From Hyphomicrobium sp. (lineage in GTDB: Bacteria > Pseudomonadota > Alphaproteobacteria > Rhizobiales > Hyphomicrobiaceae), in assembly GCA_017512425.1 (NCBI GenBank), contig JAFWGI010000012.1, positions 310,001 to 374,000 on the forward strand: DNA of 64,000 nucleotides, in the 5' to 3' direction. How positions within the stretch are numbered: position 1 is the first letter of the stretch; each line of letters begins with the position of its first letter. Position numbers and translations under genes: made by a program. Positions 43,694 to 52,686 of this stretch are shown one piece after another. A model generated the notes under the pieces. It was not told the DNA's origin, did not search any database, and was given only the letters and a program-made list of their open reading frames with translations.

Positions 43694-45091
43694 TCAGAAG
43701 AAACTCAGGTAGCGCTTTGTCTCCCAATCCGAGACGTGACGGTGGTAGTCGATCCACTCGTCGCGCTTCAGATTGACAAACTCATCTATGAACTGCGCGC
43801 CAAGCGCTTCGCGAAACAGCGCGCTTTCGGACAACGCCTGGATCGACTCGCCAAGCGATTGCGGAAGGACTTCGATTTTCTGATCGGCGATTTCTTTTGG
43901 CGAAAGCGCGTAGAAATTGATGTTCTGCGGCGGACCCGGATCGAGGCGATTGTCGATCCCGTCCAAACCGGCAGCGATCAGCGCCGCTTGAGCGAGGTAG
44001 GGGTTCATTCCGGAATCGCCGACGCGCAACTCGATGCGCCCATAGGGAATGCGCACCATGGCCGTTCGGTTGTTGTCGCCGTATGCAACGAATACCGGTG
44101 CCCAGGTGGTGCCAGACGCCGTCCTGCCAACCACAAGACGCTTATAGGAGTTGACCGATGGCGCCAGAAGCGCCGTCAGCGCGCGCGCATGTTTCAGGAT
44201 GCCGGCCGTGAAATGGTACGCGAGCTGAGAAAGCCCCATGCCGTTCTTGTCAGTCTTGTCGAAGAAGAGATTTTTGCCGTTGGCATCGGCGATGGAGCAA
44301 TGAATGTGCATCCCGTTGCCGGTCATCGAGCTTTTTGGTTTCGGCATGAACGAACAGATCGCCCCAATCTCATGGGCGATCTCAGCCGCGGCCATCTTGA
44401 ACAAGATGATCGTATCGGCGGATGTCAGCGCGTCGGCGTATTTGAAGTTAATTTCGTACTGGCCATTCGCGTCTTCATGGTCGATCTGATAAACGTCGAT
44501 CCCGAGCGCCTGCAGGCTTTCCGTCATGCGTTCGAGAAACACCCGCGCGCGCGACAGACCGCGATAGTCATAAGCAGGTTTTTGCAGGCAGTCCGTGTCG
44601 TCGAACGGAGCGACCGACCCGTCAGATGTTCTCTGAAGCAGGCTGAATTCAGGTTCGATACCGGTATTGAGCGTCCAGCCGCGCTCGGCTAGCCTTGCGG
44701 TTTGTGTCAGTAGAATATTGCGCGTATCAACGGCGTGAGCGTTGCCGCTGACTTGGCCCGTACCCATGACCCGTGCGTAGCCGGGTGCCCATGGAAGCAG
44801 CTTAAGCGTCGAGAGATCACCGACGAGCATGTATTCGGCTTCGTGCGGTGCGAGACACATCCCGAAAACGCCGCCGCCGGCAAAGCCAACACCTTCAGTC
44901 AGAATGTCCTCGAGATGATCGACGGGTACGGATTTGCTCTTTGCAACGCCGTGAATGTCGACGAACTGCGCCAGGATGTAGCGCACGTGGTTCTGCGATA
45001 GAAATTGCTTGGCTTTTGCCAAATCCAGATTGTCGGGTGTCGCAAATTGGCCAGGCGCTTTGCGCCAGGTCCAATGATCGGTGTGCATCAT
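43694..45091 (-). CDS. gmaS: type III glutamine synthetase-like ligase, gamma-glutamylmethylamide synthetase type
   Basis: A 465-residue glutamine-synthetase fold enzyme of the GlnT/GmaS group: N-terminal beta-grasp ([20 protein letters not shown]), Glu-rich metal site IEPEFSLLQ and [18 protein letters not shown]-side NGMHIHCS and [15 protein letters not shown]. GmaS joins glutamate to methylamine; GlnT of rhizobia has weaker glutamine synthetase activity. The mgsABC neighbours favour an amine as substrate. GAGGAAAC precedes the ATG. It is divergent from the FAD oxidase gene. Confidence 0.85.
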   Translation of the reverse strand: MMHTDHWTWRKAPGQFATPDNLDLAKAKQFLSQNHVRYILAQFVDIHGVAKSKSVPVDHLEDILTEGVGFAGGGVFGMCLAPHEAEYMLVGDLSTLKLLPWAPGYARVMGTGQVSGNAHAVDTRNILLTQTARLAERGWTLNTGIEPEFSLLQRTSDGSVAPFDDTDCLQKPAYDYRGLSRARVFLERMTESLQALGIDVYQIDHEDANGQYEINFKYADALTSADTIILFKMAAAEIAHEIGAICSFMPKPKSSMTGNGMHIHCSIADANGKNLFFDKTDKNGMGLSQLAYHFTAGILKHARALTALLAPSVNSYKRLVVGRTASGTTWAPVFVAYGDNNRTAMVRIPYGRIELRVGDSGMNPYLAQAALIAAGLDGIDNRLDPGPPQNINFYALSPKEIADQKIEVLPQSLGESIQALSESALFREALGAQFIDEFVNLKRDEWIDYHRHVSDWETKRYLSFF

Positions 45092-45125
45092 GGTGTTTCC
45101 TCGGGCGTATGAGCCGACAGCGTTG

Positions 45126-45155
45126 ATCGCTGCTCAGTTGGTGTTGAGCAGCGAT
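45126..45155. promoter_or_regulatory. perfect 11-bp inverted repeat in the gmaS/oxidase divergent region
   Basis: ATCGCTGCTCA-GTTGGTGT-TGAGCAGCGAT. It lies 35 bp upstream of the gmaS start on its leader side. It can be read as an operator or as a hairpin at the start of the gmaS message; just beyond it TTGCA-N5-TGCAA (45165-45179) is a second dyad. Confidence 0.55.
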
Positions 45156-45263
45156 ACAATAAACTTGCATGAGGTGCAATCTTTTTGTATGTGATGAAAC
45201 TAAAGTTGGTCACCTATGCGCTAGAGACTGGCGCGCCGGTGATCGCCGACTGAGAGTGAATGA

Positions 45264-46604
45264 ATGACCCAGAGCAATGTAACTGCCGGACAACTCGCGC
45301 TAGGGCGTTTGCCATCTGACGCCGGTTTGAAGTTTCAGCCGTACTGGTGGGACGCGGCTCCAAGACAACATCAGGCTGATGAAGACCTGCCGCACCACGC
45401 GGAGACGGTGATTGTTGGCAGTGGCTTTACGGGATTGTCAGCGGCGTTGACGCTCCAAGGCGCCGGTCGCGGCGCAGTCGTGCTCGATCGCGGTGTCGTT
45501 GGTTTTGGTGCGAGCACGCGCAATGGCGGCCAGATTGGCAGCGGAAATCAGAAATTCCGCGTCAAACGGCTGATTGCGCTGCGCGGCGAGGCAAAAGCAA
45601 CGGCCATGCTGCGCGAAGGCGTAGACATGCTGGACTACATCGAAACGCTGATCCGTAACGAGCGCATTGAATGCTACTTTGAGCGTTGCGGCCGATTTCG
45701 TGCCGCGATGCATCCCGATCACTACGAGGCGATGGCGCGCGATCTCGAAGATCTGAAAGCCGTCTGCGGCGTTGAAAGTTTTATGGTGCCGCGCGCAGAT
45801 CAACGTTCGGAAGTCGCGTCGGACGTGTTCTTTGGCGGCTCGGTTTTGCCGGCGGACGCGTCGCTACACCCCGGGCTTTATCATGCAGGCTTGGTTGCGC
45901 GCGTCCGTGAGAAAGGAGGTCGCGTTATTGGCAACACGGCCGTCGAGCACATCGACCGTGACGGCGGATCGTTTCGCGTACAAACGGCGCGTGGCGCGAT
46001 CCTGGCGAAAAGCGTCATCATCGCAACGAATGGCTACACGGATCGTCTTGTGCCTGAACTTGGGCGGCGGATTGTGCCGATCGGGTCGGGACTGATCGCG
46101 ACCGAGCGCTTGCCGCAGAACCTCTTTGACGCGCTTCTTCCCAACAAGCGCGTGTATGGCAATACGAATAGGGTTTTCTACTATTTTCGCGGCGCGCCAG
46201 ACGAGAACAGAATCATCTGGGGGGGACGTGTCGGGCGCACGGCCAGCAGCGGTGATGCGCGAAACTACCGGCATCTTGCGCGCGACATGGTTCGCGTCTT
46301 TCCGCAATTGGACTCGGCCGCCATCACGCACGCGTGGGACGGCATGATCGGATACACATTCGACGAAGTTCCGCATATCGGGCGAACGTCAGGCGGCGTC
46401 CACTATGCGCTCGGCTACTGCGGAACAGGTGTGTCGCGCGCCACGTACTTCGGACATAAGATCGCGCTGCAGGTCATGGATGACGCGCGCGGGCGCACAA
46501 GTTTCGACGATCTCGCATTTCCGGCTTTTCCGGCTCATCCGATCGCCAAGCGCGCCGTTCCGGTCGTGGAAACTTGGTATCGCATACGCGATGCCATGAA
46601 ATGA
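45264..46604 (+). CDS. FAD-dependent DAO-type oxidase, PuuB-like
   Basis: A 446-residue D-amino-acid-oxidase-fold flavoenzyme: VIVGSGFTGLSAALTLQGAG is the FAD loop, GFGASTRNGGQIGSG the family signature and GYCGTGVSRATYFG the C-terminal FAD contact. Close types are PuuB, which oxidises gamma-glutamylputrescine, and other N-alkyl amino acid oxidases. Here it is divergent from gmaS and precedes a RidA gene. No mgdABCD (sarcosine-oxidase-like) genes are in the window, so it may replace N-methylglutamate dehydrogenase. Confidence 0.85.
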   Translation: MTQSNVTAGQLALGRLPSDAGLKFQPYWWDAAPRQHQADEDLPHHAETVIVGSGFTGLSAALTLQGAGRGAVVLDRGVVGFGASTRNGGQIGSGNQKFRVKRLIALRGEAKATAMLREGVDMLDYIETLIRNERIECYFERCGRFRAAMHPDHYEAMARDLEDLKAVCGVESFMVPRADQRSEVASDVFFGGSVLPADASLHPGLYHAGLVARVREKGGRVIGNTAVEHIDRDGGSFRVQTARGAILAKSVIIATNGYTDRLVPELGRRIVPIGSGLIATERLPQNLFDALLPNKRVYGNTNRVFYYFRGAPDENRIIWGGRVGRTASSGDARNYRHLARDMVRVFPQLDSAAITHAWDGMIGYTFDEVPHIGRTSGGVHYALGYCGTGVSRATYFGHKIALQVMDDARGRTSFDDLAFPAFPAHPIAKRAVPVVETWYRIRDAMK

Positions 46605-46628
46605 CAACTCATGACAAAAGGATATCAA

Positions 46629-47018
46629 ATGACGACCAATGCGAGCAGCGACCGTGTGAACATCTCATCAGGAGGTGCTTACGAGGGCGTCTTTGGATAT
46701 TCGCGTGCCGTCCGTGCAGGCAGCGACGTGCATGTGTCCGGGACATGCGCTCCGGCTGGCCACGAAAAAAGCGACGCCTATACGCAAGCCCGCGCCGCGC
46801 TCTCCATTATCGAAAAGGCGTTGACGGAGGCTGGCGCGTCGGCGACCAACGTGATCCGAACGGTCGTCTATCTGCGCGACATCAATGATGCCGAAGACGT
46901 TGCCCGGGCGCATCTCGAGACGTTCGATAAGGTCCGCCCGGCCAGCACGCTTGTGCAAGTCACGTCGATGCTGCGCCCCTGGCAGAAAGTCGAGATCGAG
47001 GCCTACGCCCGGATTTGA
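46629..47018 (+). CDS. RidA/YjgF family protein
   Basis: A 129-residue RidA protein with the family core VHVSGTCAP and VIRTVVYLRDINDAEDVARAH; the Arg in ...RTVVYLRD is the usual substrate Arg. RidA proteins hydrolyse reactive enamines and imines. Placed 24 bp after the FAD oxidase, it probably deals with the imine product of that enzyme. ATG 46629 with AAAGGA upstream; an ATG at 46611 lacks a ribosome site. Confidence 0.85.
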   Translation: MTTNASSDRVNISSGGAYEGVFGYSRAVRAGSDVHVSGTCAPAGHEKSDAYTQARAALSIIEKALTEAGASATNVIRTVVYLRDINDAEDVARAHLETFDKVRPASTLVQVTSMLRPWQKVEIEAYARI

Positions 47019-47103
47019 TCTCGCGCCGAGATGAACGAAAAGGCGTTGCCGTCGGGTGGCCGAAACAGAACTGGCTGCCCGGCGGCGGCGATTGCTAAGC
47101 GCG

Positions 47104-48903
47104 CTAGAAAATATTTGCGTCTTTGTTCGCGGCTTTGAAGATGTCGAGCTTCATGCCTTCGACCAGCCGAACCGGCAACTCTGACACCTTCAGCAATTTA
47201 CCGAGCGCCATGTCTTCTCGCGTGTCACCGCGAATGAACCGCAAATAGCGGTCGAGATCGCCATTGGCGGCGTCGAGACGTGCTTTGAAAGGCTCGGCAG
47301 CGTTGCTGCGAAACGAGCGGATGTTCTGGTACGTCAATGTGCTGAGGTAAAGCGCGTAGCGGTTGGCAACGGAGTGCGATTGCACCGTCGCGCCGATCGA
47401 GATGAACACAAGCGCGGCGACGAAAAATAGAACGATGTACCAGAAGCTGATTTCGGTCGAGTCATCTTCGAATCCGGGTTCTGTCGTGCTTGTTTGCGGG
47501 GCGGGCGTCGTCGATGGCGCTGCTGCCTGGGCCATCCGCACAGGGATCTGACCCGTCGTCGCCTGCGACTGGGTCTGAGTACCGCCGGGGAACGCGTCTG
47601 GGTTCGATAGCGACATCGTCGGCGATAAGAATGCCAATCCGGCGATGATCAGCAGAGGCACAATGATGTGCGCTACACCGCTCTTGCCGCTGGCGCTCCG
47701 AGCCGCTGCAGTTTTTGCGGCCGCCTTGTTAGCCTCGGCTTCTGCCGCAGCTTTTTCCCGGCGCCGAATTTCTTCTTCGATCGCCATTTCGATCAAGCGC
47801 AGAGACGTCATCGGTGCGCCTCTGAACTTCAGGAAGCTGCCGACGTTATCGAAGGTCAGTTCTGCGTCGCTGCCTTTCAGCATGCGAAAATACCAACGGG
47901 GCATGATCTTCGGCACGCTGTCCCCGTCGGCAACGAAGCGCACCGTGCGATCGCCGAGGCTGTAGCCGCCGATCGTAGCGCTGCTATAGCTCTCGGAGAA
48001 TTCGCCGTTACCAACGCACGGCGCGCCAAAGGTTACGACTGGCGCAACCGGAAAATTGCGATGCCGCATGTCGTAGGCGCCGACAGTCGCAAGAGCGCCG
48101 CCAAGTGAGTGGCCGGTGAGAACGATTGGCGGAATGGCGCCATACTTGGCTTTGAGGCTGTTGAGATAGGCGACGACCTTACCGCTCACTTCCTCCCAGG
48201 CCATGGCGAAACCCAGGTGCATTCCGGGCCGCCCCTTGAGTTTGCTGACAAGTGCCTGGAGCTCGGCGTTGTATGCGGCTTTGGTTTCCTCGGGCCAATC
48301 CTTGCCGGCGGCAAATCGCCTGGAAATCTTTTCTATCTTCGCGGCATCCTTATCGTCGATCTCGTCGGTGAAATTGCTGCTCAGAGTGACGCGCCAGTCG
48401 GCGTCTTTAAGCCCCTCCGTGCCGCGCATTGAGATGAAAACCATGCCGTCGTAGCAGCAGCCAAATCCCTGCGTGCCGGTGACCTTTCCCGCAGTATCGA
48501 AGAACTGGAAATCAGTGGCGTCGCCGACCTTATCGGCGATGTCCTTCGGGCCGCTATAGGCAAGCGTGGCCTTATAGGCGCAAAACTCGGCCAGAAGCAT
48601 CGGGATGCGCTGTGCGCCCGACGGCGACCGCCAGGAGAAATTGTCTTGCAGCAGTGTTCGCGCTGGAAATTGCGTCGTTGGACGTCCTCGGGCATCGATG
48701 TTCGACAGGAATGTCGGCGACAGCGGTTCGAAATCAAACTCGATGTTGTCCTCACCTTGCGGACCGAGGAAATAGAGCGCTTCGACGTCAATTTGGTTCG
48801 GCGCCGCGGCTGGTAACGCGCCAGTCGCTACGGCAGTGCTCGCAAGAAACGCCGGTTGTGCTTTTGCCGTCTTACGGTCTGGGCAAATTTCCGAACGTCG
48901 CAT
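47104..48903 (-). CDS. class 3 lipase-like protein with C-terminal membrane segments
   Basis: A 599-residue protein. The alpha/beta-hydrolase part (about 95-340) has the nucleophile GHSLGGALAT and VTFGAPCVGN as in lipase_3, with DGDSVPKIMPRW likely holding the acid residue. The C-terminal part has an Ala/Glu/Lys-rich stretch, a membrane segment near 410-430 and another near 490-510, then a cytoplasmic tail. The N-terminus is Ala-rich and not a clear signal peptide. Substrate unknown. Confidence 0.75.
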   Translation of the reverse strand: MRRSEICPDRKTAKAQPAFLASTAVATGALPAAAPNQIDVEALYFLGPQGEDNIEFDFEPLSPTFLSNIDARGRPTTQFPARTLLQDNFSWRSPSGAQRIPMLLAEFCAYKATLAYSGPKDIADKVGDATDFQFFDTAGKVTGTQGFGCCYDGMVFISMRGTEGLKDADWRVTLSSNFTDEIDDKDAAKIEKISRRFAAGKDWPEETKAAYNAELQALVSKLKGRPGMHLGFAMAWEEVSGKVVAYLNSLKAKYGAIPPIVLTGHSLGGALATVGAYDMRHRNFPVAPVVTFGAPCVGNGEFSESYSSATIGGYSLGDRTVRFVADGDSVPKIMPRWYFRMLKGSDAELTFDNVGSFLKFRGAPMTSLRLIEMAIEEEIRRREKAAAEAEANKAAAKTAAARSASGKSGVAHIIVPLLIIAGLAFLSPTMSLSNPDAFPGGTQTQSQATTGQIPVRMAQAAAPSTTPAPQTSTTEPGFEDDSTEISFWYIVLFFVAALVFISIGATVQSHSVANRYALYLSTLTYQNIRSFRSNAAEPFKARLDAANGDLDRYLRFIRGDTREDMALGKLLKVSELPVRLVEGMKLDIFKAANKDANIF

Positions 48904-49300
48904 GATGCTCGCTCCGGATCAGAATATACGTACGGGCGCGCCACAGTTCAGCGCGTAAGCTCACTTGGGATGGGCCGCCAAAAAATTGCATCTGTCATAT
49001 TAAGGCTTCCAGTATACGGCGCACGGGCCGCTGGCTGCAAGATCGTCGGCAGCCGTATTCTTTGGGTCTGACAGTCCAGCCGCCGGCGATCGGCGAACGC
49101 GTTCTGAACGCGCCTCTTGAATCGCCACGCCGCGCGGCCACGTTATAGACACCTAATGGGTCTCGGCGATTTCAACGGATTGGTTTCCAACTTGATACCG
49201 CAGTGCGATGTCCGGTATTTTGCAGAAACGGCTGCGATGTTGGCGTGAGTCTACCAATCTTGTCCGCCAGAAGCCTGTTTTGGCTTTCAGGGAGAACCAC
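48904..49300. other. intergenic region between lipase-like gene and small secreted gene
   Basis: About 400 bp. A GGCTGC/GCAGCC dyad lies near 49031-49055. No gene or recognised RNA seen. Confidence 0.5.
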
Positions 49301-49693
49301 ATGAAGCGTTTAGCGAAGCTGTCGGCGGCTGCGGTCCTATTGGCGACGGCCAGCGCGACGGCATCGTTGGCCGATCCGCTCCAGGGATCGTGGAGCGGAA
49401 GCGGGTACGTCAAGCCCGCGGACGGCAAGCGTGAGAGCGTACGCTGCCGCGTTCAATATAGTCCGCAAGGCAGCGCCGTCGTCGCGGTATCGGCGACCTG
49501 TGCGTCGGCATCGGTCACGATCCGGCAGTCTGGACAATTGTCGATGGTGTCGCCGAACAGGTACGTCGGCGATTTCTACAATACCGATTATGACATCTCG
49601 GGGCGCATTCGCGTCTCTGTGAGCGGCGGTAGCCAGACTGTCAGCTTCACAAGTTCGAAGGCGTCCGGCAGCATGAGCCTTAGCAAACGCTGA
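49301..49693 (+). CDS. small secreted protein of unknown function
   Basis: A 130-residue protein with a clear signal peptide (residues 1-24, ending ATASLA). The mature part, starting DPLQGSWSGSGYVKPADGKRE, has two Cys (CRVQYS and TCASAS) that may pair, and Ser/Thr-rich beta-strand-like sequence. It resembles small conserved secreted proteins of Hyphomicrobiales but I cannot name the family. GGGAGAACCAC before the ATG fixes the start. Confidence 0.7.
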   Translation: MKRLAKLSAAAVLLATASATASLADPLQGSWSGSGYVKPADGKRESVRCRVQYSPQGSAVVAVSATCASASVTIRQSGQLSMVSPNRYVGDFYNTDYDISGRIRVSVSGGSQTVSFTSSKASGSMSLSKR

Positions 49694-49708
49694 TTTCGCG
49701 CGCAAAAA

Positions 49709-49741
49709 AGAGAAGCCGCGGGCTGGTGATGCGGCTTCTCT
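49709..49741. terminator. bidirectional terminator
   Basis: AGAGAAGCCGC / GCGGCTTCTCT, an 11-bp stem, with TTTTTT following on the minus strand and CTATC on the plus strand. It lies between the convergent secreted-protein and DUF1344 genes. Confidence 0.88.
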
Positions 49742-49771
49742 CTATCAGCGCTTCGCGAGGGGGCGCGCGCT

Positions 49772-50119
49772 TTACGCTGACACTGCCGAGATTTTTTCGA
49801 CCAGGCGGTGCCCGCGATCTTTCTTATAGACGATCTGCACTTTCTGGCCTTGCTTGAACGAGGCCGACGCAAACTGCGGCGTCAAGCGATAGACACGATG
49901 ATTGATCGTCAGAGTGTTGTTCTTGGCATTGATCCGTTGGATCTTGCCCGCAGCGTGATGCTGTGCGATGGCGATATGCATCTTGTGATGCGCGGCCATC
50001 TTATGGTGTGCTGCCTTGGCGTGATGCGCCGGTGCATGCTGTGCGCTCGCGGCCATTGCCGGTAGTGCGAAAAGGCTCGCAGCGAGCGCGACGGCGCCAG
50101 CCTTCAGGATCGACTTCAT
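49772..50119 (-). CDS. secreted His-rich protein with DUF1344-like domain
   Basis: A 115-residue protein: signal peptide (1-24), a His/Ala-rich segment (residues ~26-56, repeats of AHHKMAAHHKM), and a small beta domain GKIQRINAKNNTLTINHRVYRL...QKVQIVYKK of the DUF1344 type. The His block suggests metal binding. 42 bp downstream of the next DUF1344 gene. ATG 50119 has GGAG upstream. Confidence 0.7.
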   Translation of the reverse strand: MKSILKAGAVALAASLFALPAMAASAQHAPAHHAKAAHHKMAAHHKMHIAIAQHHAAGKIQRINAKNNTLTINHRVYRLTPQFASASFKQGQKVQIVYKKDRGHRLVEKISAVSA

Positions 50120-50161
50120 TGGATGCTCCAAAAATTTAGGTGCGACAGCTGAGACGTGCGA

Positions 50162-50425
50162 TTACTTCGCAGGCACAACCTTCGACGCTTCCATCTTGCC
50201 GTTCTTGTTTTCAAACGTGACCGTAACCTTCTCGCCGACTTTGATTTTGTCGAGCTTCACGTGGCTGCCGACGTCAAAGGTTTCGCCGCTTGCGAGCGAC
50301 AACTGATGCTTGGCGGTGTCGGTCGTCTTGACTTCACCCGTCTTGGTTTCGGTCGCAGCGAGAGCGGCAGACGACAACAGCGCGACGGCGACAAGGCCCA
50401 ACGGTGCAGAAAGCTTCGTCTTCAT
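50162..50425 (-). CDS. secreted DUF1344-like protein
   Basis: An 87-residue protein: signal peptide (1-23), then ETKTGEVKTTDTAKHQLSLASGETFDV...GEKVTVTFENKNGKMEASKV, a DUF1344/OB-like fold. Lies between the His-rich relative and the histidine kinase on the same strand. GAGGAG before ATG 50425. Confidence 0.75.
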   Translation of the reverse strand: MKTKLSAPLGLVAVALLSSAALAATETKTGEVKTTDTAKHQLSLASGETFDVGSHVKLDKIKVGEKVTVTFENKNGKMEASKVVPAK

Positions 50426-50532
50426 AGGACTTCTCCTCGTAAAGTGCGGCTGGCGTGATGCCGTCGCATGAGAAGGAATATGGGGCGCCAATCTTTCCGC
50501 AAGTTGGCCGCAGACTCACAAATTTGTAAGGG

Positions 50533-51915
50533 TCACGCGTGCGCCAGACCGGGGAAGGTAATCTCGACCCTAAGACCCGGATTGTTGTCGCCAAGATCAA
50601 TGCGCGCATCGTGTAATTCGGCGATCGCTGCGACGAGGCTAAGCCCGAGCCCACTGCCTGGCGTCGTGCGGGCGCGCTCGATACGATAAAGCCGGCGGAA
50701 CACATTTTCGCGTTCACTCACCGGGATGCCGGGGCCGCTATCCGATACGGTTGCGCGATACGTGGTGCCGATGCGGTCGAGCGCAATTGCGATGTCAGTG
50801 CCGGGCGGGCAGTGGCGCAACGCATTCTCAATCAAATTGGCGAAGAGCTGCATCAGAAGTTCGCGGTCTCCGCGGATGTGCGCTGGCCCATCCGGGCGGC
50901 GCTCACAGGACAACGTGCAATTCGCGTCTTCAGCAACGGCCTGGAACGCGTCAAGCAGATCGTCGAAAACGCTCTGCAAGTCGAGATCTACAAAACGCGA
51001 TTTCCGCGCGCCTGCTTCGATTTGAGTGATGCGCAGCAGTGCGTCGAACGTTTGCGAAATACCGTCGAGATCGATCATCGCCGTATCAACAGCGGATTTG
51101 AGTTCGGCTGTCGTGACGTCGGCGCGGTCGGTAATTTCAAGTTTCTGGCGGACGCGACCGAGCGGCGTTTTCAGATCGTGCGCGATATCGGACGACGCTT
51201 GATTGACGTTGGCGATCAGCCTCTGAAGCTTGGCGACCGTGCGGTTAATTTGTGCGCCGATCTGATCGATGTCGTCGCCGTGGCCGGACATTGGAACCCG
51301 GGCCGTGAGATCGCCTTGCGAGACGTGATCGAGCGTCGTCGAGAAGTCGTCGATGCGGTGCTGGGCCTGGCGGGCGAGATAGGTCGCGCCAGCGATGAAC
51401 AACACGACGATCAACGACACCGCATAGCCGAGAACTTCGAGCAGGAACGCCTGCATCTTGCGGACTTCGCGGTTGCTGCTGCCGACGAGAAGCCGGCCCT
51501 TCGGAAGGGTCCGCCAGATCGCGAAGAATTCGTCGTCTGGGCGGCCGCGTTCGATGGTCAGAAAGATATCGCTGCGCTTCAGCCGGAGCCAATTCTGAGC
51601 AAAAGGCACGCCGCGCACATTGCCGGCGAGAAAAGAACCGTCGTCGCTGTCGAGCTCGAATACGAAATCAGAATCGCGCATGGACGCACTTTCATTAACG
51701 ACGACAGGTACCAACTGTTCCAGGCCACGCTCTGAGCTGAGGTTAGCGAGTGCGGTGATGGTTTCGTTGACGCGCTTGCGAATGTCGGTTTCAAGGCGCG
51801 CCGTCGTGCCGACAAAAATCGCGGCGAACAGGATCAGCGTGGTTGCTATGAAAATGGCGGTAAACTGCGCGGCAAGCCGTGCCGGCGTACGCTTTAAAAG
51901 TTCAAGCGTCCTCAT
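50533..51915 (-). CDS. two-component sensor histidine kinase
   Basis: A 460-residue membrane kinase: two membrane segments (~18-37 and ~162-182) flank a periplasmic sensor of about 125 residues; HAMP follows (~185-235), then phospho-accepting His246 in SSDIAHDLKTPL, and the ATPase boxes NLIENALRHC, DSGPGIP, GSGLGLSLV. It overlaps the response regulator by 14 bp. Its stop is 107 bp from the secreted DUF1344 gene, a possible target. Confidence 0.92.
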   Translation of the reverse strand: MRTLELLKRTPARLAAQFTAIFIATTLILFAAIFVGTTARLETDIRKRVNETITALANLSSERGLEQLVPVVVNESASMRDSDFVFELDSDDGSFLAGNVRGVPFAQNWLRLKRSDIFLTIERGRPDDEFFAIWRTLPKGRLLVGSSNREVRKMQAFLLEVLGYAVSLIVVLFIAGATYLARQAQHRIDDFSTTLDHVSQGDLTARVPMSGHGDDIDQIGAQINRTVAKLQRLIANVNQASSDIAHDLKTPLGRVRQKLEITDRADVTTAELKSAVDTAMIDLDGISQTFDALLRITQIEAGARKSRFVDLDLQSVFDDLLDAFQAVAEDANCTLSCERRPDGPAHIRGDRELLMQLFANLIENALRHCPPGTDIAIALDRIGTTYRATVSDSGPGIPVSERENVFRRLYRIERARTTPGSGLGLSLVAAIAELHDARIDLGDNNPGLRVEITFPGLAHA

Positions 51916-52579
51916 GCATCGAGTATCCGCTGCCGCGCACCGTATGGATCAGCTCTTTGCCGAACGGCTTGTCGATTTTGCCGCGCAGACGCGAAACGTG
52001 GGTTTCGACGACGCTTGTCTTCGGATCGAAGTGGAAACTCCAGACCCGCTCGAGAAGCATCGTGCGCGTCACGACGCGGCCCTTGTTGCGCAACAGGACT
52101 TCCAGCAGGCGGAATTCGCGGGGCTGCAGATCGATGTCGACACCGCCGCGCGTGACTTTGCGCCCGACAAGGTCGACTTCGAGATCGGCGAGGTGCAGGC
52201 AGGTCTCTTCGCCCTTGAGGTGGGGCCGGCGCGCCAGCGCATTGACGCGGGCGAGCAGTTCGGTGAATGCGAACGGCTTGACGACGTAATCGTCGCCACC
52301 GGCATCCAGACCATCGACGCGATCATCAACGCCGCCGAGCGCTGTTAAAATGAGGATTGGCATCTTGCGTCCGGCGCTGCGGATGGTTTTGACGATCGAT
52401 AAGCCATCGAGGCCGGGCAGCATACGGTCTACGATCACGAGGTCGTAGGGTTCACCGACGGCGTGTGAAACGCCATCCCGCCCGTCCGTTATGTGATCGA
52501 CCGTGTGACGCTCCTCCGTCAAACCGCGAACGATGTATTCCGCGGTCTTGGGATCGTCTTCAATCAAGAGAATGCGCAT
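51902..52579 (-). CDS. OmpR/PhoB-family response regulator
   Basis: A 225-residue regulator: receiver domain with EDD acidic pocket, Asp51 in VIVDRMLPGLDG and Lys in VKPFAFTELLAR; winged-helix domain to the end (LQPREFRLLEVLLRNKGRVVTRTMLLERVW). Pairs with the adjacent kinase. The 107 bp upstream to allophanate hydrolase hold its promoter. Confidence 0.92.
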   Translation of the reverse strand: MRILLIEDDPKTAEYIVRGLTEERHTVDHITDGRDGVSHAVGEPYDLVIVDRMLPGLDGLSIVKTIRSAGRKMPILILTALGGVDDRVDGLDAGGDDYVVKPFAFTELLARVNALARRPHLKGEETCLHLADLEVDLVGRKVTRGGVDIDLQPREFRLLEVLLRNKGRVVTRTMLLERVWSFHFDPKTSVVETHVSRLRGKIDKPFGKELIHTVRGSGYSMHEDA

Positions 52580-52686
52580 GGCATGTACCGGTCAAGCGAC
52601 GGCTGGCGGATGGCATGAGCCTCATGACCCTACCGAAACGTTGCCGGGAGATTACGGATTTGTAAAGCGGGTTTCGGCAGTGCTTT

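Noticed and set aside
43694..45091. Annotation of gmaS as ordinary glutamine synthetase
   Set aside because: It belongs to the GlnT/GmaS group and is directly followed by mgsABC, which favours an amine ligase.
45264..46604. Reading the cluster as a complete Puu putrescine pathway
   Set aside because: PuuC and PuuD are not present, and mgsABC is not part of the Puu pathway; PuuB likeness alone is insufficient.
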